The notes beneath the pieces are model-generated. The model was not told the DNA's origin. It did no database searches and was given only the letters and a program-made list of their open reading frames with translations. A program made the translations under genes and the position numbers. Source: Gammaproteobacteria bacterium (GTDB lineage: Bacteria > Pseudomonadota > Gammaproteobacteria > SZUA-140). Taken from it: a stretch of 39,394 nucleotides of DNA. The stretch covers positions 1 through 39,394 of the forward strand of contig JADLET010000054.1 in the NCBI GenBank assembly GCA_020845975.1, written 5' to 3'. How positions within the stretch are numbered: the first letter of the stretch is position 1; every line of letters starts with the position of its first letter. Shown here one piece after another: positions 16,776-26,068 of the stretch.

Positions 16776-18068
16776 CTACCCGTTCCGTTTTTTTTCGGGA
16801 TCTTCGCCCGTGACACCCGCATCGGCGTCGCGGTCGCCGTTCTTTTTTCGCCTGAAGAATCCGCGGGCACTGTCCTTGAGATTACTGGCCTCATGCTTGA
16901 GGCGCTGCAGCAGACGGCGCGCCCAGATGAACTCCGTCGCGAGGATGGCGAGCCCCGCCGGGATCACCACGATCGCAGGCCCGGGCAGCACGATCATGGC
17001 GATGCCGATCAGGACCACCGTCGAACCAATCACCAGGATGACAATGCGGCGCGCGCCCTTCATCGTCAGCACGAGCAACTCCCCCAGATCATCGGCCAGC
17101 GGCGAAACCGGCGCCGTGGCGCGTGGCTTGAGGAAGGCGGACAGCAGGGCTCCCGTCGCAAGGAGCGCGGCCACCGAGAGCAAGGCGATTTCGTCCACCA
17201 GCGGGTAACGCGTCTCCAGCAGCAGCTTCACGCCGAGAAAGCCGAGCAGGAACACCAGGCTCAGCTTGAGATAACGCAGACGCGGCAACAGGCCGGCTAC
17301 GGCGAAATAGAGCGGACGCAGCCCGAGGATCGCGCAGACGTTCGCGCTGAAGATCAGGAAAGGATCGCGCGTCACGGCCATGATGGCCGCGACGGAATCG
17401 AGCGCACAGACCAGATCGGCGCCCACCACCAGGATCAGGGCAACCAGCAGCGTGGTAGCCGTCTGGCGGCCATCCGAGACAGTGAGAAAACGATCGCCGT
17501 CGATACCATCGCCCAGCGGAACGAAGCGACGCGCGAGCCGGACCAGCGGACTGCGCTGCGGCTGCAGCTCGCCACGATGCAGCAGCAGGCGCATGGCGCT
17601 CGCGACGAGCACGACGCCGAGCGCGTAGGTAACCCATGCGAACCTCTCGATCAGGACGACGCCGCCCGCGATCATGACGCCACGCAGCACCACTGCGCCA
17701 GGCACGCCCCAGAACAGCACGCGGTGCTGATGCTCGAGCGGGAGGCGAAAATGCGCGAAGATCAGCGCGATAATGAAGATGTTTTCCAGGCTGAGGGATT
17801 TCTCCACCAGATATCCGGTGAGAAACTGCAGGGCGGCGGAGCGTCCGTCGAGTTCATGACCCGCCGATAGCCCGACTCCGAACGCGTGGTGCTCATACAG
17901 ATAATAGATCGCGATATTGAGGCTGAAGGCGAACACGATCCAGAACCCGGTCCAGGCAAGCGACTCATAGACGCCGATGGATCGGTGCCTGCGATGGATG
18001 ATCGCCAGGTCGAAGATCAGGATCGCGGCGATGATGATGGTGAAGCCGATCCACAACCAGACCGTCAT
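16776..18068 (-). CDS. TerC/Alx family membrane protein with C-terminal PGPGW-like domain
   Basis: TerC motif SLENIFIIALIFAHFRLPLEHQHRVLFWGVPGAVVLRG; C-terminus GSTVVLIGIAMIVLPGPAIVVIPAGLAILATEFIWARRLLQRLK resembles the PGPGW family. Confidence 0.9.
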   Translation of the reverse strand: MTVWLWIGFTIIIAAILIFDLAIIHRRHRSIGVYESLAWTGFWIVFAFSLNIAIYYLYEHHAFGVGLSAGHELDGRSAALQFLTGYLVEKSLSLENIFIIALIFAHFRLPLEHQHRVLFWGVPGAVVLRGVMIAGGVVLIERFAWVTYALGVVLVASAMRLLLHRGELQPQRSPLVRLARRFVPLGDGIDGDRFLTVSDGRQTATTLLVALILVVGADLVCALDSVAAIMAVTRDPFLIFSANVCAILGLRPLYFAVAGLLPRLRYLKLSLVFLLGFLGVKLLLETRYPLVDEIALLSVAALLATGALLSAFLKPRATAPVSPLADDLGELLVLTMKGARRIVILVIGSTVVLIGIAMIVLPGPAIVVIPAGLAILATEFIWARRLLQRLKHEASNLKDSARGFFRRKKNGDRDADAGVTGEDPEKKRNG

Positions 18069-18096
18069 GCGATTCTCCCGCGCCCGCCGCCGGGTC

Positions 18097-18597
18097 TCAG
18101 CGGTAGACCTTGCGGCGAAACAGATCGTTGCGGCGGCTCACCACGCGGTCGATGAACAACAGGCCGTTCAGGTGATCGATCTCGTGCTGCAGGACGCGCG
18201 CCTCGAAGCCTTCCATCTCGAAACGCAGCGGGCGTCCGCGCTCATCGCTGGCCTCGAGCGTCAGCCGCTCGGCGCGCACCACATTACCGGTGTAATCCGG
18301 CACCGAGAGACAACCCTCCCGGCCGATGATCGAACCTTCCCACGCGATGATCTCGGGATTGATCAGCACCAGGCGGCCGTGACTGGGCCACTGCGGCTTG
18401 GCGGAGGCATCGATGATCACCACGCGCCGGCCCCAGCCGATCTGCGGCGCCGCGATGCCCACGGCGGCCGGCCCGGCGCGCATGGTCTCCTCGAGATCGG
18501 CCACCGCCTGACGCAAGGCGTCATCGAATACCTCAACCGGGTCGGAGACGCGCTTGAGGTTCTCGTCCGGGAAGGTGAGGACAGTCCGTACCGCCAC
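18097..18597 (-). CDS. def: Peptide deformylase
   Basis: Motifs VGIAAPQIG, REGCLSVPDY, LQHEIDHLNGLLFIDRV. Confidence 0.93.
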   Translation of the reverse strand: MAVRTVLTFPDENLKRVSDPVEVFDDALRQAVADLEETMRAGPAAVGIAAPQIGWGRRVVIIDASAKPQWPSHGRLVLINPEIIAWEGSIIGREGCLSVPDYTGNVVRAERLTLEASDERGRPLRFEMEGFEARVLQHEIDHLNGLLFIDRVVSRRNDLFRRKVYR

Positions 18598-18604
18598 GCC
18601 GCCC

Positions 18605-19126
18605 TCAGCCGATGAGTGTGTCGATCGGCGTCAGTGACGCGTCGATACCCTCGCGCCGGATGTTCTCCAGCGCCGACTTCAGCGGTTCGATCCCCTCCCG
18701 CGCCTGACCCTCGATGTGCATGATGTAGAGCGGGCGCTCCGAGCTGCCGCCGACGCCGGACTCCAGATTGAGGATATTGAGACCGGCCTCGGCGAAGGCG
18801 CCGACGGCATGCGCGACGATGCCGGCGCGATCGGAGCCGGACACCGTGATGCAGACGTCCGGCTCGACATGCTGGTGCAAATGCCCCTCGATACGATCGA
18901 CATGCAGCGCCAGACCGAGCGACTGGGTGACCGGCTCGACCAGCTCGGCGAGCCGGGCGGCGCTGCCGGCCCACTGCACCATCAGCATGATGGTGAAATT
19001 GCCGCCCAGGCGCATCATCGAGGCCTCGCCCAGGTTGCAGCCGCCGTCATACAGCGCCGCGGTCAGCCGCGCCACGATCCCGGGGCGGTCCTCGCCCACC
19101 ACCGTCAACATGAACCATCCGCTCAT
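18605..19126 (-). CDS. Tandem ACT-domain protein (GcvR-like)
   Basis: Two ACT-like segments: FMLTVVGEDRPGIVARLTAALYDGGCNLGEASMMRLGGNFTIMLMV and CITVSGSDRAGIVAHAVGAFAEAGLNILNLES. Confidence 0.85.
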   Translation of the reverse strand: MSGWFMLTVVGEDRPGIVARLTAALYDGGCNLGEASMMRLGGNFTIMLMVQWAGSAARLAELVEPVTQSLGLALHVDRIEGHLHQHVEPDVCITVSGSDRAGIVAHAVGAFAEAGLNILNLESGVGGSSERPLYIMHIEGQAREGIEPLKSALENIRREGIDASLTPIDTLIG

Positions 19127-19140
19127 ATCCCCTCCTCCCT

Positions 19141-19959
19141 TCAGTGCAGGGTCTTGTGGGCAAAGTAGATCACCGTCACGCCGGCCAGGATCAGCGCGAT
19201 CTGCTGCAGCGTCACCATGGGCTGCAGGCGACGGTGCAGTCCCGGGATGAGATCGGCGACCGCGATATAGATAAAGCTCGCCGCCGCCACGGCCAGCACA
19301 TATGGCGTCACGTGCTTCAGCTCCGCCATGCTGAAGTAGGCCAGCACGCCGCCCACCACCGTGGTCAGACTGGACAGCAAGTTATAATAGAACGCCCTGG
19401 CGCGGCTGTATCCGCTGTCGAGCAGGACGGCGAAATCCCCCACCTCCTGCGGTATTTCGTGCGCGGCCACGGCCAGGGCGGTGACGATGCCGAGGTGGGT
19501 ATTGGTGAGAAAGGCCGCCGCGATCAGAATGCCGTCGACGAAATTGTGCAGGCCGTCGCCCACGAGGATGAGCATGCCCGTCGCCCTGCGACCGGATCCA
19601 TGATGGCCGTGCGCGTGCGCGTGATCATGATCCGCGCCATGCTCCGGCACGTGGGCCTCGCATTCGAATGAATGGCAGTGCCGCCACAGGATCAGCTTTT
19701 CCAGCACGAAGAATCCGAGCAGACCGAGCAGCACGGCGAAGCTGATGTCGTGGACATCGCGCACCCCGGGGCTCAGCATGGCGTGCGGCAACAGCGCGAG
19801 GAACGCCGCCCCGAGCAGCGCCCCGATCGCGAAGCTGACCAGATGGGGCAGCACGCGCGCACGCCAGGGTTCCGGAGCGAGCAGGAAGGCCGCGGCAGCG
19901 ACCACGCTGAGCGCGCCGCCGAGCAGGCAGAACAGGATGATATACGCGAGCGTCGTCAT
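19141..19959 (-). CDS. ZIP family metal transporter
   Basis: HNFVDGILIAAAFLTNTHLGIVTALAVAAHEIPQEVGDFAVLLDSGYSRARAFYYNLLSSLTTVVGG is the ZIP TM4/TM5 signature; His-rich loop HGADHDHAHAHGHHGSG. Confidence 0.95.
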   Translation of the reverse strand: MTTLAYIILFCLLGGALSVVAAAAFLLAPEPWRARVLPHLVSFAIGALLGAAFLALLPHAMLSPGVRDVHDISFAVLLGLLGFFVLEKLILWRHCHSFECEAHVPEHGADHDHAHAHGHHGSGRRATGMLILVGDGLHNFVDGILIAAAFLTNTHLGIVTALAVAAHEIPQEVGDFAVLLDSGYSRARAFYYNLLSSLTTVVGGVLAYFSMAELKHVTPYVLAVAAASFIYIAVADLIPGLHRRLQPMVTLQQIALILAGVTVIYFAHKTLH

Positions 19960-20747
19960 GCGCCGGAATCAGGCCGCGCGGACGCCGACCCGGCCGCCGC
20001 CTCAAGCAGGCGCATCACTTCCGTGCGGTCCTGCTTGCGCGCCCAGGTCATGGCCGTCTCGTCATCATTGTTACGCGCGTTCACGTCCGCCCCATGCGCC
20101 AGCAGCAGCTCGACCACGGGCACATGGCCCTGCCGCGCCGCGCGCATCAGAGCGGTCTGACCGTCGCGCGTACGGGCGTTCACGTCGGCGCCACGCTCGA
20201 TCAACAACTGCACGCTGGCGGCGTGACCGATGTAGGCGGCCGTCATCAGGGCCGAAAGTCCGTTCTGATTCTGGTCGTTGACCTGCGCACCGTGATCGAA
20301 CAGCAGCTGCACCAGATCCGGTCGGTCGCTCAGCGGCATGATGATAAGGGCCGTGTTACCCATCGAGTCACGCATGCCCACCTGGGCGCCGCGCGCGAGC
20401 AGCTCGCGGGCCAGGTCCGGCTGATCCCCGGAAATCGCCAGCATCAGGGGCGTGACGCCGAGTTCGCCCTTGGCATTGACATCGGGGTCGTGTTTCAACA
20501 GCAACCAGGCGATATCCAGATGGCCCTTGCGGATCGCGACATCGAGCACAGGCTCGTGGGCGCGATTGCGCGCGTTGACGTCCGCCCCCTGCGCGAGCAG
20601 TGCCTCGACCCCGGCGCGGTCGCCGCGATCCACCGCGTCGACCAGGGGGGGGCTGCTGCACGCGACCACGGCCGCGCAGCACGCCAGAATGAACAACAGG
20701 CGCAGCGGCCGCCGGGGCGCGGGAGAATGAATCTGTACGCAAGTCAT
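19956..20747 (-). CDS. Ankyrin-repeat lipoprotein
   Basis: MTCVQIHSPAPRRPLRLLFILACCAAVVACSSPP lipobox, then ankyrin repeats (GADVNARNRAHEPVLDVAIRKGHLDIAWLLL ...); ATGA overlap with the ZIP gene. Confidence 0.9.
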   Translation of the reverse strand: MTCVQIHSPAPRRPLRLLFILACCAAVVACSSPPLVDAVDRGDRAGVEALLAQGADVNARNRAHEPVLDVAIRKGHLDIAWLLLKHDPDVNAKGELGVTPLMLAISGDQPDLARELLARGAQVGMRDSMGNTALIIMPLSDRPDLVQLLFDHGAQVNDQNQNGLSALMTAAYIGHAASVQLLIERGADVNARTRDGQTALMRAARQGHVPVVELLLAHGADVNARNNDDETAMTWARKQDRTEVMRLLEAAAGSASARPDSGA

Positions 20748-20865
20748 GAACGGGCCGCTCCGGATAAAGTCAGGCATTCTACAACGAATCCGGCGGCCGG
20801 TTCGAGAAAACGGCCATCCGGCCAGGACGCACCCGGAAGGCAGTTGAATCCATCACCGCGCAGAA

Positions 20866-21615
20866 TCAGGCGCTTTCCCGCCAGATCAGACTCGCCATGC
20901 GCCCGGTCACCCCGTCCCGGCGATAGGAATAAAAGCGCGCGGCATCATGCCAGGTGCACTCCCCTCCGCCATAGACTTCGGAGATCCCCGCCATCTGCAA
21001 TCGTCGGCGCGCGAGCTGATAGATATCCGCCAGCCAGCGTCCGGCGGGTGACGGGCAAAAGGCGGCTGCGGCGTCCGCATCCACGGCAATGAAGGCGGCA
21101 CGCACCTCTGCGCCGACCTCGAAGGCGTGCGGGCCGATCGCCGGGCCCAGCCAGGCGATGCAGGGGCTGCCGATTTCGCCGGCGGCGGTCTCGATCACGC
21201 CGGCGGCAAGACCGCGCCAGCCCGCATGCACCGCGGCGACCGCGCCACCGTCGCGCGCGCACAACAGCACCGGCAGACAATCGGCGGTCAGCACCGCGCA
21301 CACCAGATCGGGATAGCGGGCAACTGAGGCATCGGCCTGCACACCCGGCTGCCACTCATCGGCATCAATGACGGTTGCGCCGTGCACCTGATCCAGCCAG
21401 CACGGCTCGACCGGCGCGCCGGTCGAGCGCAACAGGCGGTCGCGGTTCTCGCGCACCGCCTCCGGATCGTCGCCGACGTGAAGAGCCAGATTCAGTTCCG
21501 CATAGGGCCCGCGGCTCACCCCGCCGCCGCGCAGACTGGTCAGCGCCCGCACCCCGGCCGGCGCCGGCCAATCGGGCGTAATCCATCGCACCGCCTGGGA
21601 AACCTGCATGTTCAT
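20866..21615 (-). CDS. pgeF: Peptidoglycan editing factor PgeF / YfiH (laccase-domain)
   Basis: LTSLRGGGVSRGPYAELNLALHVGDDPEAVRENRDRL, QVHGATVIDAD, LTADCLPVLLCARDGGAVAAVHAGWRGLAAGVIE, WLGPAIGPHAFEVG. Confidence 0.93.
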   Translation of the reverse strand: MNMQVSQAVRWITPDWPAPAGVRALTSLRGGGVSRGPYAELNLALHVGDDPEAVRENRDRLLRSTGAPVEPCWLDQVHGATVIDADEWQPGVQADASVARYPDLVCAVLTADCLPVLLCARDGGAVAAVHAGWRGLAAGVIETAAGEIGSPCIAWLGPAIGPHAFEVGAEVRAAFIAVDADAAAAFCPSPAGRWLADIYQLARRRLQMAGISEVYGGGECTWHDAARFYSYRRDGVTGRMASLIWRESA

Positions 21616-21686
21616 GGGGGGGAATCTAGCAGAAAGCGCAGAACGGGAAAACAAGGGCCTGGGTATCATAATGCAGGACTAAGGGC

Positions 21687-21889
21687 TCAGGACTGAGTCA
21701 AAGGCAAAACCATCCATACAGTCGTGATCCACTTGAACAGTGGATTCCCAGTTCTAGCGGTGATGGGTGATGGGTGATGGGTGATGGGTGATAAAAATCA
21801 ACTTTCGTAGCCATCGGGTGCGAAAAGTCCACGAGCGCAATGCTGTTTTAATCACCAATCACCCATCACCCATAACTCCTCAGTCCTGA
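21687..21889. repeat. Palindromic repeat element with GTGATGG heptamer tandem repeats
   Basis: 11-bp inverted repeat TCAGGACTGAG (21687-21697) / CTCAGTCCTGA (21879-21889); inside it four tandem GTGATGG plus a partial (21760-21792) and the opposing ATCACCAATCACCCATCACCCAT (21851-21873). Confidence 0.85.
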
Positions 21890-21899
21890 CCTTTATCAT

Positions 21900-22706
21900 C
21901 TAGCCGATGACCCGCTCACCCAGCGCAATCTCCACCGTTTCCTCCTCCGCAGAGATCAGGAAGAAGCTGTCGCGCGCCCAGTGCAGCAGGCGGATCTCGC
22001 CCGTGGTCTCTTCAATCAGGGCGGTGCAGTTCTCAACCCAGTCACCCGAGTTCGCGTAAAGCAGCCCATCGATGTCGCGCACCTTGCCGACGTGGATGTG
22101 GCCGCATACCACGCCGTCAAGGCCTGCGTGTCGCGCCCGCTCGGCGGCTGCGACCTCGAAGCGACGCACGTATTCGACGGCCTTGCCGACGCGCCCCTTG
22201 ATGTAGGCGGACAAAGACCAGTAGGGATGCCCGAACAACCGGCGGATACGGTCACAATAGCGGTTGAGCGTGAGCAGGAAATAGTAGTTAAGGTCGCCGA
22301 TGTGGCTCAGCCAGCGGTTGACCGCCACCACCCCGTCCAGCTCGTCTCCGTGGGTCACCAGCAGACGGCGGCCGTCGGCGGTCACATGCTCCGCCTGGCG
22401 CAGGATCCGCACCCCGTTGAATTCCATGCCGGCATAGTCACGCATCAGGGCGTCGTGGTTGCCGGGGATATAGATCACGCGGGTACCGCGTCGCGCCTTG
22501 GAGAACAGGGCCTGAACTACGCGGTTGTTGAGCTGTGGCCAGAACCACCCGGTATGCAACTTCCACAGATCGAACACATCGCCGACCAGATAGAGATATT
22601 CCGACTCTGTATTATCGAGCAGGTCCAGCAGATATTCCGCCTGAGCACCGCGCGTGCCCAAATGTATATCGGACACGAAGATGGAACGCACCGTTAATTT
22701 GCTCAT
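21900..22706 (-). CDS. Calcineurin-like metallophosphoesterase of the UDP-2,3-diacylglucosamine diphosphatase-like / PlcP-like family
   Basis: SIFVSDIHLGTRGAQAEYLLDLLDNTESEYLYLVGDVFDLW, GTRVIYIPGNHDALMRDY, LLVTHGDELD, VVCGHIHVGKVRDIDGLLYANSGDWVENCTAL; the HLGTRG...AEYLLDLL pattern is more PlcP-like than canonical LpxH. Confidence 0.85.
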   Translation of the reverse strand: MSKLTVRSIFVSDIHLGTRGAQAEYLLDLLDNTESEYLYLVGDVFDLWKLHTGWFWPQLNNRVVQALFSKARRGTRVIYIPGNHDALMRDYAGMEFNGVRILRQAEHVTADGRRLLVTHGDELDGVVAVNRWLSHIGDLNYYFLLTLNRYCDRIRRLFGHPYWSLSAYIKGRVGKAVEYVRRFEVAAAERARHAGLDGVVCGHIHVGKVRDIDGLLYANSGDWVENCTALIEETTGEIRLLHWARDSFFLISAEEETVEIALGERVIG

Positions 22707-22833
22707 CAAGATTTCTCCGCCAATAGTCTGTCGTACGGTATATCGCACGATCGCGTGACGCTTTTGTAACGAAACAGTGAATCTTTCATTAAGGCGGGCG
22801 CGCCAGAAGCGTTTCCCGCGCGCGTTCATGCAA

Positions 22834-22862
22834 TTGTCATAAAACCTTCGCGATGCTGTCAC
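22834..22862 (+). promoter_or_regulatory. Candidate PhoB-binding array (Pho box-like)
   Basis: TTGTCAT (22834-22840)-AAAA-CCTTCGC-GATG-CTGTCAC (22856-22862): strong half-sites exactly 22 bp (2x11) apart with a degenerate middle unit; TATAGG (22871-22876) follows at about -10 distance. Confidence 0.45.
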
Positions 22863-22984
22863 ACGAGCCATATAGGCTTTGACGCGAAGATGAGACGGTT
22901 ATCAGAGATTCAAGCGTTCATGCGATGGTCCATCGACGCCACCGCAGGTCGTCCGACAACACCCTGCCGCAGCCCGGGAAATCC

Positions 22985-24181
22985 ATGCGTATACTGATGA
23001 TCTCGGACGTCTATTTCCCGCGCGTCAACGGGGTATCCACCTCGATCGCCACATACCGGGAATCCTTCCAGGCGCTGGGGCATGAGATTACGCTGCTCGC
23101 GCCCGCGTATCCGGCGGGACACGAGGATGACTCCGGCATCATTCGCATCCCGTCGCGCGGCCTCCTCCTCGACCCCGAAGATCGCATGATGCGCTACCGC
23201 GTACTGGTCGCGATGCGGGAGGCCTTGCGCGGGCGTTCGTTTGACATCGTGCATATCCAGACGCCGTTCGTCGCCCACTATGCCGGCATCAGGATTGCGC
23301 GTGACCTCGGGCTCCCTGTCATCGAGTCCTATCACACGTATTTCGAGGAGTATCTCTATCACTATATTCCACTGCTGCCGCGCGCCTCATTGCGCGTGCT
23401 GGCGCGGCGCTTCTCAGCCGGCCAGGGCAATGCCGTCGACGCGCTCGCCGTACCCTCGCGGGCCATGCTGGAAAAACTGCGCGACTACGGCGTCCACAGC
23501 GAGATGCGCATCATCCCGACCGGGCTCAATATGCGGCACTTCTCTCGCGGGGACGGCGCGGCGTTCCGACGGCGCCTCGGCATCGATCCTTCCCGTCCCG
23601 TACTTCTCTTCGTCGGCCGCGTCGCATTCGAGAAGAACATCGATTTCCTGCTCCATATGGCGGACGAGGTGCGCCGACAGATCCCCGATGTACTTCTGCT
23701 GATCGCCGGGGAGGGTCCGGCCGAGCCCCATCTGCACCGGCTGGCGCAACGCCTCGATCTTGAGGCCAATGTCGCTTTCGCAGGCTACCTCGACCGCGCG
23801 ACAGCCCTGCTCGACTGTTACGCGGCCGCCGACGTGTTCGTGTTCTCGTCACGCACCGAGACCCAGGGCCTGGTGCTGCTAGAGGCCATGGCCATGGGCC
23901 GGCCGGTCGTCGCCCAGGCGGTCATGGGAACGCGCGACGTGCTGCGCGAAGGCGAAGGCGCACTGATAGCGGAGAACGACGTGCACGATTTCGCGCGCAA
24001 GGTGCTCGCCCTGCTGGGTGACCGCGAACTGCACAAGCAACTGAGCCGCCGCGCGCTCGACTACGCCCGCACCTGGTCCAATGAGTCCTGCGCGCGCCGA
24101 CTGGAGGAATACTATGTGCAACTCATCGACCAGGCCGCGCCGGCACGTCGCACGCTGGAGCCGCGTCATGCCCGGTACTGA
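22985..24181 (+). CDS. Glycosyltransferase family 4 (diacylglycerol glycosyltransferase-like)
   Basis: MRILMISDVYFPRVNGVSTSIATYRESFQALGHEITLLAP, VLLFVGRVAFEKNIDFLL, VFVFSSRTETQGLVLLEAMAMGRPVVA; start at internal ATG. Confidence 0.92.
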   Translation: MRILMISDVYFPRVNGVSTSIATYRESFQALGHEITLLAPAYPAGHEDDSGIIRIPSRGLLLDPEDRMMRYRVLVAMREALRGRSFDIVHIQTPFVAHYAGIRIARDLGLPVIESYHTYFEEYLYHYIPLLPRASLRVLARRFSAGQGNAVDALAVPSRAMLEKLRDYGVHSEMRIIPTGLNMRHFSRGDGAAFRRRLGIDPSRPVLLFVGRVAFEKNIDFLLHMADEVRRQIPDVLLLIAGEGPAEPHLHRLAQRLDLEANVAFAGYLDRATALLDCYAAADVFVFSSRTETQGLVLLEAMAMGRPVVAQAVMGTRDVLREGEGALIAENDVHDFARKVLALLGDRELHKQLSRRALDYARTWSNESCARRLEEYYVQLIDQAAPARRTLEPRHARY

Positions 24182-24244
24182 GGCCGGCGCCGGCCGGATG
24201 ACGGCGCGACCCGGGCGCCCGCGCCACCGCACCATCCAGCATCC

Positions 24245-25471
24245 ATGCTCGAAACACTAAGCGCGACGGCGGAACTCCCTCTGCATATTGGCATCGTCAC
24301 CGAGACCTATCCGCCCGAGGTCAATGGCGTGGCGATGACACTAGGGCGGCTGGCCGCGGTCCTGCGCGGGCACGGACACCATGTCAGCGTAGTCTGCCCG
24401 CGCCGCAACGGGCGCGGCGGGAATGATCCGGACCTGCGCGAGGTTCCGGGCCTGCCGCTGCCGGGATACCGGGGCCTGCGCTTCGGCCTGCCCGCGGCGG
24501 GCATCCTGCAGCGGCTATGGCGGCAACAACCCCCGGACGCACTCTATGTGGCCACCCAGGGACCGCTTGGCGCCTCGGCGGTACGCGCCGCGCGGCGTTG
24601 CGGGATACCGGTGGTGAGCGGTTTCCACACCAATTTCCACACCTACTGCCGTCATTACCACGCCCGCTGGATGGAGCCGGCGGTATTCGCCTATCTGCGC
24701 CGCTTTCACAATCGCACCGGCGCCACACTGGCGCCGACCGAAGCCTTGCGCGCGGATCTCGCGGCTCACGGGCTGCGCAACGTGGAAGTGCTCGGGCGCG
24801 GCATTGATACAGAACTGTTCACGCCGGCGCGGCGCGACGCCCGTCTGCGCGCCGACTGGGGCGTGGAGGAGGATGCCCCCGCGGTGATATACGTCGGCCG
24901 GCTTGCCGCCGAGAAAAATCTGCAACTCGCGGTCCGCGCCTTCCACGCCCTGCGTGACGTGCAGCCGGGCGCGCGCTTTGTCCTGGTTGGAGACGGACCG
25001 CTCGCGGCGCGCCTGCACGCGGAGCATCCGGATTTCATATTCTGCGGGATGCGGACCGGAACGGAGCTGGCCGCGCACTACGCCTCCGGGGACCTGTTCC
25101 TGTTCCCCAGCCTGACCGAAACCTTTGGCAACGTTCTGCTCGAGGCGCTGGCAAGCGGACTCGCGGTCGTCGCCTATGACCATGCCGCGGCCAGTCAGCA
25201 CATACGCGCGCACGAAAACGGACTCATCGCCCCCCCTGGCAACGAGGAAGCATTTATCCACCATGCGCTCACCCTGGCTTCCGACACCGCGCTTCGCCGG
25301 ACCGTGCGCACCAATGCGCGCCTGCTGGCGCTGAGCCAGGGCTGGCCCCGGATCGGGGCACAGTTCGAAGCCCTGCTGCGCCGCCAGCTCCACAGGGGCT
25401 CCCACACCCTCGACCTCAACCGCAACACTGACGGCCAAGCCTCTGCTGTCAAATATAATTCACACAACTGA
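24245..25471 (+). CDS. Glycosyltransferase family 4 (MgtA/SQD2-like)
   Basis: IGIVTETYPPEVNGVAMTLGRL, GFHTNFHTYCRHYH, VIYVGRLAAEKNLQLAVRAF, LFLFPSLTETFGNVLLEALASGLAVVAYDHAA. Confidence 0.93.
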   Translation: MLETLSATAELPLHIGIVTETYPPEVNGVAMTLGRLAAVLRGHGHHVSVVCPRRNGRGGNDPDLREVPGLPLPGYRGLRFGLPAAGILQRLWRQQPPDALYVATQGPLGASAVRAARRCGIPVVSGFHTNFHTYCRHYHARWMEPAVFAYLRRFHNRTGATLAPTEALRADLAAHGLRNVEVLGRGIDTELFTPARRDARLRADWGVEEDAPAVIYVGRLAAEKNLQLAVRAFHALRDVQPGARFVLVGDGPLAARLHAEHPDFIFCGMRTGTELAAHYASGDLFLFPSLTETFGNVLLEALASGLAVVAYDHAAASQHIRAHENGLIAPPGNEEAFIHHALTLASDTALRRTVRTNARLLALSQGWPRIGAQFEALLRRQLHRGSHTLDLNRNTDGQASAVKYNSHN

Positions 25472-25531
25472 AGCAGCACCGTCACATTTCCTCCCGATAC
25501 TGTTCAGGACTGGAAAACCGTGAGGTGACTT

Positions 25532-26068
25532 ATGGCATCCGCCAGAACCGTGGCAATCGTCAACCGTCTGTTCGAAATCGACACGGCGATCTGCTACCAG
25601 ATCAACCGCATCAGCCGTGTACAACTGCTACGCACCTTGTTCACCGTGATCAGCCGGCTCGGCAACGGTATTTTCTGGTATACCCTGATCGCCCTCATCG
25701 CCGTGTTCGATACCGAGCAGGGCTATCTCGCAGCGACCCACATGCTTGTGACCGGCCTCGTCGGCGTGGTCATCTACAAGCTGCTGAAATCGAAAACGGT
25801 GCGCCCGCGTCCGTTCACCCGCAATGCCGGAATCCAGCTTTGCACCGCTCCGCTCGATCAGTACAGTTTCCCGTCCGGCCACACGCTGCATGCCTTCTCA
25901 TTCACGATCGTGGCCTGCGCCTACTACCCGTTCCTGCTCTTTCCGCTCGCGCTGTTCACCGCCATGGTTGCACTTTCACGCATGATCCTTGGCCTGCACT
26001 ATCCCACCGACGTCGCCGCCGGCATCGTGATCGGCGTGTTGCTCGGCATGATCAGCCTCGGCATCTGA
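25532..26068 (+). CDS. PAP2 superfamily membrane phosphatase
   Basis: KSKTVRPRPF ... YSFPSGHTLHAF ... SRMILGLHYPTDVAAG are the three PAP2 motifs. Confidence 0.93.
   Translation: MASARTVAIVNRLFEIDTAICYQINRISRVQLLRTLFTVISRLGNGIFWYTLIALIAVFDTEQGYLAATHMLVTGLVGVVIYKLLKSKTVRPRPFTRNAGIQLCTAPLDQYSFPSGHTLHAFSFTIVACAYYPFLLFPLALFTAMVALSRMILGLHYPTDVAAGIVIGVLLGMISLGI

Noticed and set aside
16740-16800. Possible terminator with T8 run downstream of the CpxP-like gene
   Set aside because: The T-run is mostly the Lys-rich C-terminal codons of terC on the other strand and no good stem precedes it.
22755-22790. Second Pho-box-like site on the minus strand (GTTACAAAAGCGTCAC)
   Set aside because: TTACA and GTCAC are 10 rather than 12 bp apart compared with the pstS-type box, so the 11-bp register is broken.
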